Source: Lunularia cruciata
Taxonomy: Eukaryota > Streptophyta > Marchantiopsida > Lunulariales > Lunulariaceae
Assembly: GCA_948567375.1 (NCBI GenBank)
Contig: OX419755.1
Span: 12,033,001-12,097,000, forward strand
DNA length: 64,000 nucleotides
Reading direction: 5' to 3'
Part shown: positions 12,101 through 23,584 of the stretch, piece by piece
Layout: every line of letters starts with the position of its first letter
Numbering within the stretch: position 1 is the stretch's first letter
The notes under the pieces: model-generated
What the model saw: only the letters and a program-made list of their open reading frames with translations
Told to the model about the DNA's origin: nothing
The model's database searches: none
Translations under genes and position numbers: made by a program

Positions 12101-12940
12101 CTTCTTAACACTAGTCTCCAATCCAAATTTGTCCATCAAGCCAGATTGCCTCTCTTCTTGGCTATCGCCGGCCCATCTACACACAGACTGACCATGATCT
12201 CTAACATGAAATTGGGAAAACTCAAGTCCCAATTCCATGCAAGGAAAGTAATGCAAAGTCTACTAAGAACTTTGATGCAAGCCATCACTTCTAACCTCCT
12301 AATCATTGGGTTCCTCACTACCGGTGTAGGGCACTTCCTGATTCCCTTCATTCTACTCTACTTTGTGATGTGCTTCTGTAGGACAATTCTCCCATCTCCT
12401 AGACTTGCAACTCTCAATCCCTCTGAATTCTTCACAACTTCATTCACTACCACTTCTCTTTTGTGGTCTCCCTCAGGAAGACTCCGCAAAGATAAAGGAA
12501 ATTCACTTATCATTTGGCTCCTTCTTGATTTGGAACCTGACTTTATAGTTTGATGTTTCTCAATCATTCTTCAAATGCTTGTCTATCAAGAAATCACACC
12601 TTTTGCATGCACTGCTCCTATCACTATCAATTTCTCCCACTCATGCCTTAGCTGTTTTTTTGTGTGGTAAAATTTTTGAATTTCCGACCCAAAGGAAATC
12701 TGTTACTCTATCTTTGCATCAGGTTGATCACCCCAAGGTGAGGTCTCCTTACTTCAATTTGAACTTTGACAGATCCAATCCAAGTACTTCACGTTTGACA
12801 CAAAGTCACTTTACTTTGGGTTACAAACCAAAGACGGAATTCTTCTCCTTCCAATGCCATTTGGGTTCAATACGACTTCATCTGTACACTTCTTCAAATA
12901 AAATAAAAACATAAAAGAACAAAACATGTAACACACTACA
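9139..12940 (-). mobile_element. family E element, full-length copy (E1)
   Basis: This 3.8-kb insertion interrupts the integrase of family C copy 1; the gypsy sequence resumes at about 12941. Its minus-strand 3' end (GTTGTCAC-like, at 9139) matches the ends of the E copies at 24269-26190, 51146-52761 and 60416 onward. Its minus-strand 5' end (TGTAGTGTG..., at 12940) weakly matches the TGTGGTACCC... start of the short copies. It contains one degenerate gene (next entry). No LTRs were found inside it. A clean target duplication could not be read for this copy. Confidence 0.6.
9973..12567 (-). pseudogene. family E protein gene, broken (N-terminal domain plus coiled coil)
   Basis: Read from 12567 down, an N-terminal region (ITFLAWNWDLSFPNFM near 12220-12260) continues into a conserved block at 11605-12126. 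That block contains YVTKQQAMFFHKMFVGEPIN, PPHYFIPFAAHFYLGLNLL and VVSHFDPNL. A charged, coiled-coil-like C-terminal region follows at 9973-10542 (for example MEKERQKKQSAELVEEAIM). The same three parts occur in the same order in the copy at 61.27-63.79 kb, with more conserved amino acids than expected by chance, so this strand is the coding one. Multiple frameshifts and stops are present. I do not recognise the family. Its layout loosely recalls the 'putative plant transposon protein' type, but no catalytic motif is visible. Confidence 0.55.
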
Positions 12941-14760
12941 CATGAATTATTTTGCTAAGTCAATCTACAAAGACTACAATGGATTCAAACCCTGAGGTGG
13001 TCTTTGGAAATTCACAAACCAGATCCATGTTGACTTGCTCCTAATGTTGCATAAGAGTAGGGAAAAGTTGAAGGAGTCTTACAAGAGCCTGATTAGAGGA
13101 TTTATTTTCTTGACAGAGTAGGTAGCTTTGAACTTGATCCATCACATTGTTGCTCACCTTGGACCAATAGTAGTGGCATTTGACTACATATAAGGTCTTG
13201 TCTACTCTAACGTGACTTGCAATGGCAAAATCATGACATTCTGCTAGGATGATGACTCTTAGATTTGGAGCATACAAGATTCATAACTTGCCATGATGAA
13301 AGGTGAGTCCTTAGATATTGGTTATGCCTTTGGATTATTTCTCTCCTACAGTCTATAGATCAATCTTTGTAGCAATAAGAATCCTTGGCCAAAAGTCTAG
13401 GTTAATCTTGACTTCTACCACTAGATTGTTTACCATAAGCATTTAGGTGAATGCATTTGCAAGGTGCTTCTTGCCTTACACATATGTGATTATCATGTTG
13501 AACCATTATCTCCACTCTATCCAAGAAATCTATAGACAAGATAGATCTTTTGGTGTCTTCAGGTAGACCAACGGTTGGTGGTCTATCTCTATACCAAATA
13601 CCTTCTTATCAAGATAGTGCTTCCAATGCTTGGTTGCAAAGAGAATAGCCAACTCTTCTCATTTGGTGGTATGATAGTTGCACTCTATCTATAATAGCTT
13701 TTGAGAGAAATATGCAACAAGGTGTCATCCGTCATTCCATTCTTGTTGTTAGATTGCTCGTATCACAATGCCTAATGCATCTATAGCTAACTTGATTGGA
13801 TGTTTTGGGTCATACCATTTCAAGATTGGTGAATATAGTAATACGCTTTCAATTCTTGAAAGACCCATTCTTGTGAAAATCTCTATATCCACTTCTTTCC
13901 CTTGCCAAGTAGTGCCATTAGAGGTTATGTGACCTTGGAGAAGCCCTCGATAAATCAATGATAGAGTCTAATCAATCCCAATAAATTCTTGAGTTAATTC
14001 TGATCTTCTCAAGCACCCCATTTTTTAATGACATCTATTTTATCTATTAAGACTTAGATACCTTATGCACTAACTCTATACCCCAAGTAATCTACTTTGT
14101 ATGTGCCAAACTTGCACTTTGAGACTTTAGCATACAACTAGTTATATTGCAAAATATAGAGGACTTCTTGCAAATGTTGCTTGTGCTCTTCTATTGACTT
14201 GCCATAGACGAAGATGTCATATAGGAAAAATGTGAATAGACTTATCTAAGTATGGACAAAATATTTCATTCATCAAACTCATGCAAGTGATTGGCATGTT
14301 GGTGAGGCCAAATGGAATCACTATGTACTCAAAGTGACCATACTTTGTTTGATAGGTAGTTTTGTGTACATCTTCTTTTGCAATTGCAGTTTGATTATAA
14401 TCACTCTATAGATCAAGTTTAGTGAAGTGCTTTGCCCCATTAATCTGATCAAATAGGTCATCCATACAAGGTAATAGGTATTCATTCCTCACTAATTGTT
14501 GATTTGAGCCACGGTAGTCAATGCACATGTGTAATTGTACCATTCTTCTTCTTCACAAACAAGACATGAGCCCTATATGGTGATATGATGGGTTGGATAA
14601 ACCCTTTTTGCAAACATATCCTTGATTTGAGACTTAAAATCCTCCAACTCATGATGTGATAGTTAATATGGGACCTTATAAAGAGGTATCTTCCCAAGAA
14701 GTATCTCAATTTTACAATCTACTATCTTTTTTGGTGATAATCTTGAGGGTAAATCATCAA
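12941..14760 (-). pseudogene. RT, RNase H and integrase zinc-binding part of family C copy 1
   Basis: From high to low coordinates the minus strand gives RT near 14000-14710 (the stretch near 14518-14600 includes PYRAHVLFVKKKNGT). A broken RNase H-like part follows at about 13300-13960. The integrase zinc-binding region lies at 13041-13277 (ILAECHDFAIASHVRVDKTL, then KCHYYWSKVSNNV and a CQENK end), corresponding to the HHCC domain. The sequence parallels 45.3-47.1 kb throughout. Frequent stops make it non-functional. Confidence 0.7.
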
Positions 14761-15062
14761 GAAAGACATCTTGAAACTCATTGATTACATCTTTCAAATT
14801 CTCAAGAATTTTTCCATTGAGTTATACACTTTGGACTTCTCTTGTTAGATCCATGAAACATATATCTATCTTATTGATAACTATTGTCCCTATGACATAA
14901 AGAGGCAATCCTTGCCTTTGCAATCTTTCTTTATTTCTTGTGATCTTCCATTGGCTAGTTCCCACTATTTTCTTACTCCAATTGACCATAGACTTGTAGT
15001 GCTCCATTCATGGCATGCTTAAGATCATATCATAATGAGCTAACCATACCACCACTCACCAC

Positions 15063-16420
15063 TCAATTTCTTTTTGATACTCTCTTATAGATAGTGCTAC
15101 CTTTTTTAAGTAATGACTCAATCCTCCTTGTTTGACAATTAGGTAACTCTACTTCATTATCATCCTTCTCTAATTCCATTGCCAAGCTTATTGCAATAGA
15201 GAGAGACAAAAATTTGTTTGTTGCTCCAAGGTCTATCAATACTTTCACTTGCTTTCGAGGCCTCCATTTATGACAATAGATTGTGCATTTTTCTTCCTCA
15301 ACCTTTGCACACTCATTCTCTTCCTCCCCTTGCTTTTACTCCTCTCCATTGAACCAATAAGGCCATGACGTACATTTATTGCAAGCCTTCATTTTTTGAT
15401 GTGATTTTAACATCCTCTTCTTTGATTTGTCTCTCCAAGTTGTTCAAAGGTTGTTTGTATGGAGATTGAGGGCCTCTAGGAAGACAAGCATGACAATGGA
15501 TGGCTTTGTGCTCAACTCAACTGTAATTGTAACAACATCAATGTTTTACTTGAGACTCTTCCCCCCATAGGACTCCATCTCTCCTTTCTTTGATCCGTCC
15601 TTGTTCTCCTTAAAACGGTTGTGCTCCTTGGTCTTGGAAGAAATGTTGCCCAATTCTAAAGGGTTTAGGGTTTATTGTTGAGTTGGGACTACCCCTTTGA
15701 CTCCTCCAAGCATTCTTGTTATTCTTTGAGCACAGGCAATGCTTCCAAAAATAGTGTTAGGACTTTTTTTCCTTACTTCTTGGCAAATTTGTTCTTTGAG
15801 TCCCCATTTGAAATTTTCAAGAGCTTTTATTGGACTCATATCAGTTATTGCAACCTGTAGACAAGAAATACCTCCATGTACTCTTGTATGTTGTTTTTCT
15901 ACTTCAACTCCCAAAGTCAAAATCAAACCATTTGCATGGAATCCACAAATTGGAAATTCTTCAACAGCTCTTATTGCATTGTTGTTCAAGTGATCTCTCT
16001 TTCTTTTTCCAACACTGACCATTCCCAAGCATCATACCATGTGATGGCTTTATCAGTTAGGTGCCCACATGCAAACAAGCTTCTAGAATGATCGTTGATC
16101 TTAATTGTAGTTAATCAAAAGTATCAATTTATTCTTGAAATCTTGTTTTCCACTATTCCCATGGAATGATGTCCCTTATAGGACTTGATGTTGCATGTCA
16201 TCTTCATCTATAGTAACAATGTGGCTTCATTTTTTATCAGGGTTAATACCAACGGCATGAGTGATTCTTTAAGTACTTTGGCCTCTATTACTAGGTTTTG
16301 GGATGATTCCCTTGCTTGCATTACATGATCACTCTTGAAAGTACATACTTGAATTTGCAATGCTTCCATTGTCATCTTAATTTCCCAAAACTTATTCAAC
16401 ATCCCTTGCCTTCCTTACAT
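15063..16420 (-). pseudogene. gag and protease of family C copy 1
   Basis: The protease active-site region is at 15063-15248, with VLIDLGATNKFLS where family members normally carry D-S-G-A; the serine is lost here. The gag-like part at 15672-16402 contains segments such as ALENFKWGLKEQICQEV. The fragment at 16208-16402 (LNKFWEIKMTMEALQIQV) resembles the family's N-terminal Gag region. The same arrangement is seen at 47.3-49.5 kb. The leader 16421-17032 between gag and the primer site has no clear frame. Confidence 0.6.
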
Positions 16421-17049
16421 CAGATCTTGCAACTATGACACCATGATTGGTGCACACAACAAATGCTCAACAGCTACTTCTTACTTCAGTAATATGATCA
16501 CTCAAGAAAGTGCATGGACAATTGGGACAACTATTGGGACCTCAAAGTCTATCATTTGCTGGTAATATTTTTCATCAAAATTGTAGACTACGAAATCCCT
16601 AAACATCACTTTTGGTCAAACTATATAAAAAATTTGTAATTTGAGTGTTTAAAGGGAAAGGATTTGGTATATTTAAATTTATTGCATCATAAAAAAATGT
16701 GGATTGTCAAATGCTACTCTCTATCATATATATCACCACAAGTAGAATCACCATGTTTGGCAAATTCATAACTATGTCCATGAACTCTGCTCCAAAATGG
16801 TAAAAAATATACACTCTTAGTTGCTCACATTGGATATACATAATCTTGATGAGGAATAGATTCAAATATAAAAATCAAAGTGTAGGAAATTGTACTCTAG
16901 AACTATCCATCCCATCCTCTCTCTAAAACACCTTAATCTATCAATTGCACTACTTTTTCTTCTCTCAAAATTACTCAATCTAAGTAGCCCATGTTACTCC
17001 AAGAAAGGGGATCCATTCATTTGGATTAAAACATCTACTTTGATACTAT

Positions 17050-17640
17050 TGTAATATTTTGAGGACAAGAGAAACACAAGATTTCATCCCTCAATCCTCT
17101 AATGCCCCAAAGGAGCACCTTATCTTTATCATATAGCAAAGAAGATCCACTCAAAGGAAGTTGTACCCTTGGATCATATACATAAATTAGTGACATGGAG
17201 ACATGGACTTCATGTCAATAAGATCCACACTTAGATTAGTTGCATGGATTGGTGACATATTGATTCTTGTCCTATTTGGTTGGTCTAATAAGTTTAACCA
17301 AATAGAATCTTTGAGGAATCTTCTTGTAAGAAACTCAAAAAATCACGGGTGACATACCATTGGAAAGCTCTTGACACTATTTCCTTCTTGCTTCTTTAAA
17401 AAGGGGGAGAAGGCAATCCATTTTATCTCAAAGAGAAATTTATTTCATTTTTTAGAGCCTAATTCATTTGTTTAGACCTCTAAAATTGGCTTCAAATTTT
17501 TCAGCCTCTACCTTATTAGTGGAAGTAATCTTTTGGTAACACCTTTGTCTGAACTACTTAGATCATCATATATAACACCCTCAAGATTTTACCAAGCCAA
17601 TTTCCACCTCTAGATAATAGGTCTAGCTAATGGTATTACA
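17050..17640 (-). repeat. 5' LTR of family C copy 1
   Basis: On the + strand it starts TGTAATATTTTGAGGACAAG and ends TGGTATTACA. It is the partner of 6834-7391. The primer binding site lies at 17033-17049. The duplicated target actag follows at 17641. Confidence 0.85.
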
Positions 17641-19240
17641 ACTAGGTTTTTCAAATGAAAGTATTGCAATAATCCTTCTCTCCGAAAGAAGAGCCCAAAA
17701 CTTGCAGACCACTATGTTGAATTGGAATCTTGGTGGGAAGTCAGAGGAAGTGAGGATTGTACGTGGGCTCTAGACCTTTCATTTATGAGTTTGGGCTCAT
17801 AAACCCAAGCCCTCCAAGTAGAGTGTGAAAGTATATGCCGCTTGAAATACATCCTCCAAAGGGCTATAATATTACAAGGACAAGAGAATCCTCAAGAGGA
17901 ACACAAGAGGAAAAACACAAAGCTTCACACTCAATACTCTGATGCTCAAAGGAGAACATTATCTTTATTATATAACAACAAGGATCTCCTCCAAAGAAGC
18001 TCATCCTTGGATCAAATACATGGATTTGTGATATGTCAGTGACCTCCACCCTTAGATTAGTTGCATGGATGGGTGACATGTCAATCCTTGTCCTATCTAG
18101 TTGGCCAAACAAGTTTGACGGAGAGAATCTTTGGGGAAGCTTCCAATAGGAAGCCTCAAAATTGCATGGGTGAAGTAATGTTGGAAATCTCTTGGATGAT
18201 ACAACTAGTGGGGAGGGGAGAAGGAAAGCCTTACTATTTCAAGGGAGGAAAATATATCCAAAATATATCCAAGGCCTAATTCATCCATTTAGGCCTCCAA
18301 AATTGACTTTGAAGTTGCAAGTTTCTTTTTACTCTTGCCCTATTAGTGGAAATACTCTTTTGGTGACACCTCTATCTAATCTACTTAGTCCATCATATAT
18401 AATATCCTTCCAAATATTACCAAGCCAATTTCCACCTCTAGATAATATGTCTAGCTATTTGTTTTGCAAGGGTCTACTATATGAGTGTCATCCAAGAAGG
18501 AAGGGAAAAGACATGATAGGAAATTAGTTACCACCTATCAAAGAGCAATGTAATGCGTTATGACATAGAGAGACCCTCCCAAGGGATCCCCTTGCCATGT
18601 GCTTTCTATTGATGTCAAATATGTGAACTCTCAAGTAATAGTATGGTGGCTGTACAATAGAGGTATCTCTATACCATAGAAAGTAAAAACAAACAATATC
18701 AAGGAGGGGATTTGATCTCCATTGAGCAAAGAGCATGAAAAAATGTTGGACAAGAGATGGTATTGAAAGCATTAGAGACATCACTTGGACCACCACCCAA
18801 TCTAGATGAATGTCCAAGGATGCTCAAATGCTTGCAATCATTGTCTTGCATCTCTTTGTAGTAGCCATTGCAAACTAATGGGAAGAAAACACGAATGAAA
18901 AAGACTAATGCAATTATACACAAAGAGCACAAGAAACCAAACAAAAAAAAGAATCTCCAATGGCAATGGGATGCACACCTAAGGTCTCCTTTGCAAGTTC
19001 TAAGAGATGATAAGCACCAAAAAGATGGGCTATTCCATAGGGCACTTGGCTTAAAGCAATGTGCTGACAAAAAGCAACAAGAAGAGGAAATCTTGAGTTT
19101 GGGGCATCTAGGGAGAGGCAATTTTGGATGGCCTATAGAGAAACATGAGGAGTGGAGTAATGCATGGGAAAATTAGGACTTAGTTGTGACTCCTCATCTA
19201 GTTGATAATCATGGAGGAATGATTAGAGGTCCTCTATGGC
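17641..19240 (-). pseudogene. reverse transcriptase core of the split non-LTR element
   Basis: The minus-strand frame at 18699-19121 ends with DVSNAFNTISCPTFFHALCS at about 18740-18800. This matches the DVSNAFN block found around the first catalytic aspartate in one group of plant non-LTR reverse transcriptases. Degenerate sequence follows down to 18469, resumes at 17641-17864 after a solo LTR, and continues at 6833 after family C copy 1. No YxDD box could be read because of decay. The 5' boundary against the DNMT-2 element near 19240 is uncertain. Confidence 0.45.
17865..18468. mobile_element. solo LTR, family C
   Basis: On the + strand it starts tataatattacaaggacaag (a decayed TGTAATATTCCAAGG) and ends ctatttgttttgca. 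It aligns with the 17050-17640 LTR throughout. The target duplication is agggc (17860-17864) versus agggt (18469-18473). No internal region is attached. Confidence 0.75.
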
Positions 19241-19261
19241 ATATGGATATAAGGTTTTTAA

Positions 19262-20340
19262 AGTAAATAGAGACCCATATGTCTAGATCATCCATGTCCA
19301 AAACTATAGTACCATCACAAAAAATGGCTATAGTTAAATCTAGATCTTGTCCATAGAGTAGAAAGTAAGGAGAGAAGGATGCTAAGGAGGCTTACTGGTT
19401 GAACCGATAGCCCATGGCCACCCAAAATAATAAGAGATCCCAAGTGACCTCTTTGCAAACCATACTTATGCAATCCTCTCTTCACCGTCTGAACCACTCT
19501 CCTTGCTAAGCCACCTGCTTCAAGGTGATATTGGGAGATAATATGATGATCAATCAAGGCTTTGTCACACAAGACCTAAAAGTCTCCCATTTATTTATAC
19601 CCTGATCAGTCAAAACCTCAATTGGTGTACCAGAATGACTAAGAACTTGATCTAGGAATGAATAAGTTGTTCCTTCACTAGACTTCTCAAGAAATACCAC
19701 TAACTCAATCCAATTGGAGAAGTGATCCACCATAACTAAAACATATTGATGATTCCTCACAATAAATGGTAAAGGTCCAAGAAAGTCCAAACTCTAACGG
19801 TAATCCAATTCCATGATAGGTAATGGGTGTAACTATGGCATAGGAACATTAAAAAATATTCTCACTTGGTTACAAACCACACATCTGGCAACAAACTGTT
19901 ATACATCATTCTACATACCATACTACCAATAATGACTTTGGATTTAGCTATATGTAAGTTTACTCCAAAATGTCCTAGCTCCTCATGAGCATGACATACC
20001 AACTACGGTCTTTGAGATGGAAGTGGTACTACTCACACTCTACCATCTTCCCATACACAAAGAAGGTGTTTGCCCTCCAATCTAAACCACCAAGCTCATT
20101 GAAGGACAAGATCTCTCTCCTTGGCATCAATTGTGTCCTCCACAACACTAGTGCAAAGATAATCCATCACTAAGACATCAATATTAATGTCATTAACCTA
20201 TACCAATATCTCCATCCTTTAGATCTATGCCCTCAACTCCACTTGTATGTGTTGAGAGAGATTCCATGAAATCCTTAGAAAATATATATAGAAAAGGTAG
20301 ATGCATGTCAACTTAGCATTATCTCCTCATTTGTCTCACC
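19262..20340 (-). pseudogene. integrase of DNMT element copy 2
   Basis: The minus strand at 19554-19790 reads MDFLGPLPFIVRNHQYVLVM, then VDHFSNWIELV and LTDQGI, carrying the first two catalytic aspartates of a DDE-type retroviral integrase. The downstream frame (19315-19572) has GLARRVVQTVKRGLHKYGLQ. The position corresponding to the third acidic residue (AERVV in copy 1) is R here, so that residue is lost. The zinc-binding region near 19870 retains FVARCVVCNQVR, including a cysteine that copy 1 has lost. Confidence 0.75.
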
Positions 20341-20400
20341 ATGCCAATGTGCTCTGGTTTGATCTTGCTGCCAATGTGCTCTGGTTTGATCTTGCTGGCT
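20341..20400. repeat. 27-bp tandem duplication inside DNMT copy 2
   Basis: The unit gccaatgtgctctggtttga (extending to cttgct) is present at 20343-20369 and again at 20370-20396. Copy 1 has a single unit at the matching place (about 33282), so this is a local slippage event in the dead copy. Confidence 0.8.
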
Positions 20401-21800
20401 GGGACATGGGTTTCTACTCCACTACATTGCGATTCACCACTTATGGTCTAAACATAACAATGAAATCATAGCCCTATAAAATTAGGAGCTCATCATGCAA
20501 GCTTCCATGAAAGCTTGTTGGACTCCATCAACCACTTTAGTGGCTGATGATCAATGATGAGAGTGAGAAGGCTACCAAATAAGTAACATTAGAAATGAGT
20601 GATTGCTCACATTGTTGCCAAGCACTCTCTTTCATATGAACCATACTTCATCTCTGCTGATTTGTTGGAGCAACTAGCATAGGCCACCACAGACTCCTTC
20701 CCCTCATTATCTTACTATGAGCATTGCTCCAAACCCCAATGTACTTAAATCACTACAAACTTGGAATGGTCATCCTCTGATTGACCTCATGAGAATATGA
20801 GCAGATGACAACCTCTCCTTGAGCTCAATAAAGCTCTCTCTTGCTCATCTCCCCAACAACATTCATATGTAAGCTTGGTCAGCTTTGGCAAGGCCTTGGC
20901 AATGGCACTAAATCCTCTAACATATTGGTATAGAAGTTCAACAATCCAAGGAATGCTCACACTCTACTCACATCCATATGCTTAGGAATACATGCAATAC
21001 CTTCCACCTTAGTCTGTTGAACACCAAGTCCATCAAGGTAGATAGTGTGACCCAAATGCTCAACTTGCTCATGGAAGAATCTACACTTCTCAGGATGTAA
21101 TTTGAGTCCATGAGATCTCTACCTCTCAAACACCTCCAACAATATCTCTCATGCTCCTCCATAGTAGTGATATAGACCAAAATGTCATCAATATAGCACC
21201 AAGAAAAATTTAATCCTAGGATCTTATCCATGACCCTTTGGAACTTGGCAAGAGCATACTTTGACCCCAAATGGTAAGAACCTCTGCTCATATAATACAT
21301 CCTCTCCTTGAGGATCACTAGCCCAAAATAGTGTCTTGGACTTGTCTTCTTTCTTGACTGGCAATTGATGATATCTTACTTGAAGGTCCAAAGTATTGAA
21401 GATCTTTGCATGCCCAATTGCATCAAAGAGCTCCATCGGTGTAAGCATGGCATACCAATCAACCTTAGTCTATTGGTTGATAGGACGGTAATATCTACAC
21501 ATCCACCTATCTATGTAGTTACCATGCATGTCCTTTTTGCCTGGCATCATTATAGTTGAAGCATATTCTCCATGTAAAAAATCTCCACCAAACCATCCTC
21601 AAAAAGGTCTCTACTTTGGCTCTAAATCAATGCTCTCTCTATATCACTATATTTGTAGGGACGTCAAAAAACTTATGTATCACTAATAAGCTCAATCCAA
21701 CTACCATGTCCTTTTAAAGCACCCAAATCCTTCATATTGAAGGCCAAACAACTTATGTAGCTCCTCAAGAACCTCCAAACTCTCCATCTTTCTCCGCTTG
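20400..21800 (-). pseudogene. RT and RNase H of DNMT element copy 2
   Basis: The RT block at 20968-21448 includes FNTLDLQVRYHQLPVKKEDK and, after a frame change, WCYIDDILVYI, so the YIDD catalytic box survives. RNase H-like sequence at 20440-20760 is heavily broken. Order and spacing match copy 1 (33.4-34.7 kb). Sequence at 21600-22130 corresponds to the linker between methyltransferase and RT in copy 1 (34.5-35.05 kb). Confidence 0.7.
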
Positions 21801-22129
21801 TAAGCCTTGGTCTAATTTTTGGCTCCTAAGTATCCTCCATGATTGATGTAGGAGTGGAAGACATATTGATTGACCGCTACACTAGGCTCTTGGGAGTAGT
21901 AATTTCATGCACCTAATTACTAGAGTCCCCAACCTAAGAGAAACTCCCTTTGCTCTAGTTGCAAGCTCTATACATACTCTAGCCGCATCCCAAGTAGATC
22001 AAGGATGTAACCCTAAGTAGACCATGCTCACCTAGATGAACCCTAAGTAGACCACTCTCACTATTAGCCATTGGTTGTGTCCCAAGAATACCATGCCCAC
22101 TCAGTCCATCACCCCCGACATGTGCCTAA

Positions 22130-22796
22130 ATTGTCTTGATAGGCATAGAGCTCACAAGCGTTTGAGTTGCCATGCGTATCAAGCACATCTTACACTACTC
22201 CACCAAACCAAGACTCATAATCCAAGTCAAAAAATTTAGGTCCATAGCCTAACCTAACACTTGATACTTTGATACCTTTGACATTAATGTAATAATGGTA
22301 TACTAGTATGAAAACCCATCACCCACTCCTCATCAACATTGGGTCCACCAATTGTTGTAATTGTGAGTCCCAAACAAGTCCAAGACCTCCCTCTCAAAAA
22401 GCATGTGAGCTATGAAACTCATGAGTGTAGGTAAAGTTGCTCAAGGCTGCCCAAAAAGGTTCATCAATACCATATGTGACCTATCAACTACTACCACTAT
22501 CTGAGACTGGTGTACAACATCTAGAATATCATTGACAATAAGGTGGTCTAGTTGTTGCATCTCATCATAAGCATGCTATAGAATCTTTCTAGGTGAGTGG
22601 TTTTTCCACCAAAGACAAAGATGATGAACCCATGATCCCACTTTGGTTGCATCCAACAACATAGTAGGTCCCATCCAAGAATGGACCTCATGTGTACTTG
22701 CAACCAACCATGTGCAAAGATCATCCATCAAAGAATTGTTCTCCAAACTGTAGGCTAGAGAAATAGATTGTTGAACTTGGAGGTGTCATAATAAGT
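22130..22796 (-). pseudogene. C5-methyltransferase remnant of copy 2 (C-terminal half only)
   Basis: The stretch aligns with 35,050-35,724 of copy 1, which encodes methyltransferase motifs VI, VIII, IX and X. Copy 1 equivalents from about 35,725 to 36,945 are missing here. The SAM-binding motif I and the catalytic cysteine motif IV are therefore deleted, and an inverted block sits at the breakpoint. Stops occur in the remaining frame. It cannot encode an active enzyme. Confidence 0.7.
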
Positions 22797-23052
22797 GAGG
22801 TTGGGTTGGCAACTTCTATAGGCCACGTTAGCAGTTAGGTGAAGGTCGGGTATGTTGCCTAAAAATATGCTTTAGTAGTGGTAATATTGGCTCACTATAA
22901 GCAGGGACCATGGCATCAATTTAAGCTTTTAGTGGTCATGTTACTTGGCTTGGTGACTTATTCAGGAGGAACGTCCATGCAAAGAATACCCATATACTAG
23001 AATAGATTACTTGGATTTTGAGTACAAGTGAGATTTTTCTGTTCACCTTGGA
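22797..23052 (+). other. inverted segment within DNMT copy 2
   Basis: The reverse complement of this block aligns with copy 1 at about 36,945-37,190. Shared phrases include ctagtattggagtatcctttgcatgg in copy 1, which reads ctagtatatgggtattcttt here on the reverse strand, and agtcaccaggccaagtaac, which reads agtcaccaagccaagtaac. Sequence on both sides remains in the normal orientation. A short inverted duplication (cctggcctataggaagttg at about 23058 against its reverse complement near 22803) marks one junction. Confidence 0.7.
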
Positions 23053-23584
23053 TGTTGCAACCTGGCCTATAGGAAGTTGTCTCCTCCTAATAGTCAATAT
23101 TTCCAATACTCATGGAGTATAACATTGCTCTACCAACTAGCACATCATATGACTCTTCTACTACCACAATAGCCTAAGCTCTCACCAAAGAGCTATTAGT
23201 TGAGTGATTAGGTTGACTCTAGAGAATGAGATCCCTACATGGTGATGTACTATCTAGAACCACCCTAGAGACATTTGGATCTAAAATGAACACCTCTTCA
23301 CGTCAATTTTTTTAGCCCAAAATCAATACCCTACAATTTTCCTACTACTTACGAGGATGCACACCAAAGTCTAAGAAGACATTATATTGTGTATAGACCT
23401 TCCACAAAGGTCTTACCAAATAGAAAATCCCACTTTGGTTGTCCAATATGACAACTCCAAGTATGAAACAAGCTTGCTCAAAGGTAGGTCTAGTTGTTAA
23501 CTCTTCCAACCTAGTTGTTGTTGCTTGCCATAAACAATTGGTTGCTAAATGGATCCCATGCTCCACACCCAAGTCGGCCCTTAT
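23053..23584 (-). pseudogene. protease region of DNMT copy 2
   Basis: The minus-strand frame at 23345-23704 (its first part reads into the inserted LTR) includes EELTTRPTFEQACFILGVVI, then WKVYTQYNVFLDFGV. The last phrase corresponds to the VLLDSGA aspartic-protease site of copy 1, here mutated to LDFGV. It continues in copy-1 order down to 23053. Confidence 0.65.

Larger units (their letters stand above)
6834..17640 (-). mobile_element. Ty3/gypsy family C, copy 1
   Basis: This is a full-length but dead LTR retrotransposon on the minus strand. The LTRs are 6834-7391 and 17050-17640, with TGTAAT...ATTACA-type ends. The flanking 5-bp target duplication is aatag (6829-6833) versus actag (17641-17645), with one mismatch. 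A purine-rich tract (minus strand, 7392-7405) abuts the 3' LTR. A primer site resembling initiator tRNA-Met (minus strand, 17033-17049, ATAGTATCAAAGTAGAT) abuts the 5' LTR. The coding order on the minus strand is gag, protease, RT, RNase H, integrase. It is interrupted by a family D solo LTR (8268-8961) and a family E element (9139-12940). It was itself inserted into the non-LTR RT remnant. Confidence 0.8.
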
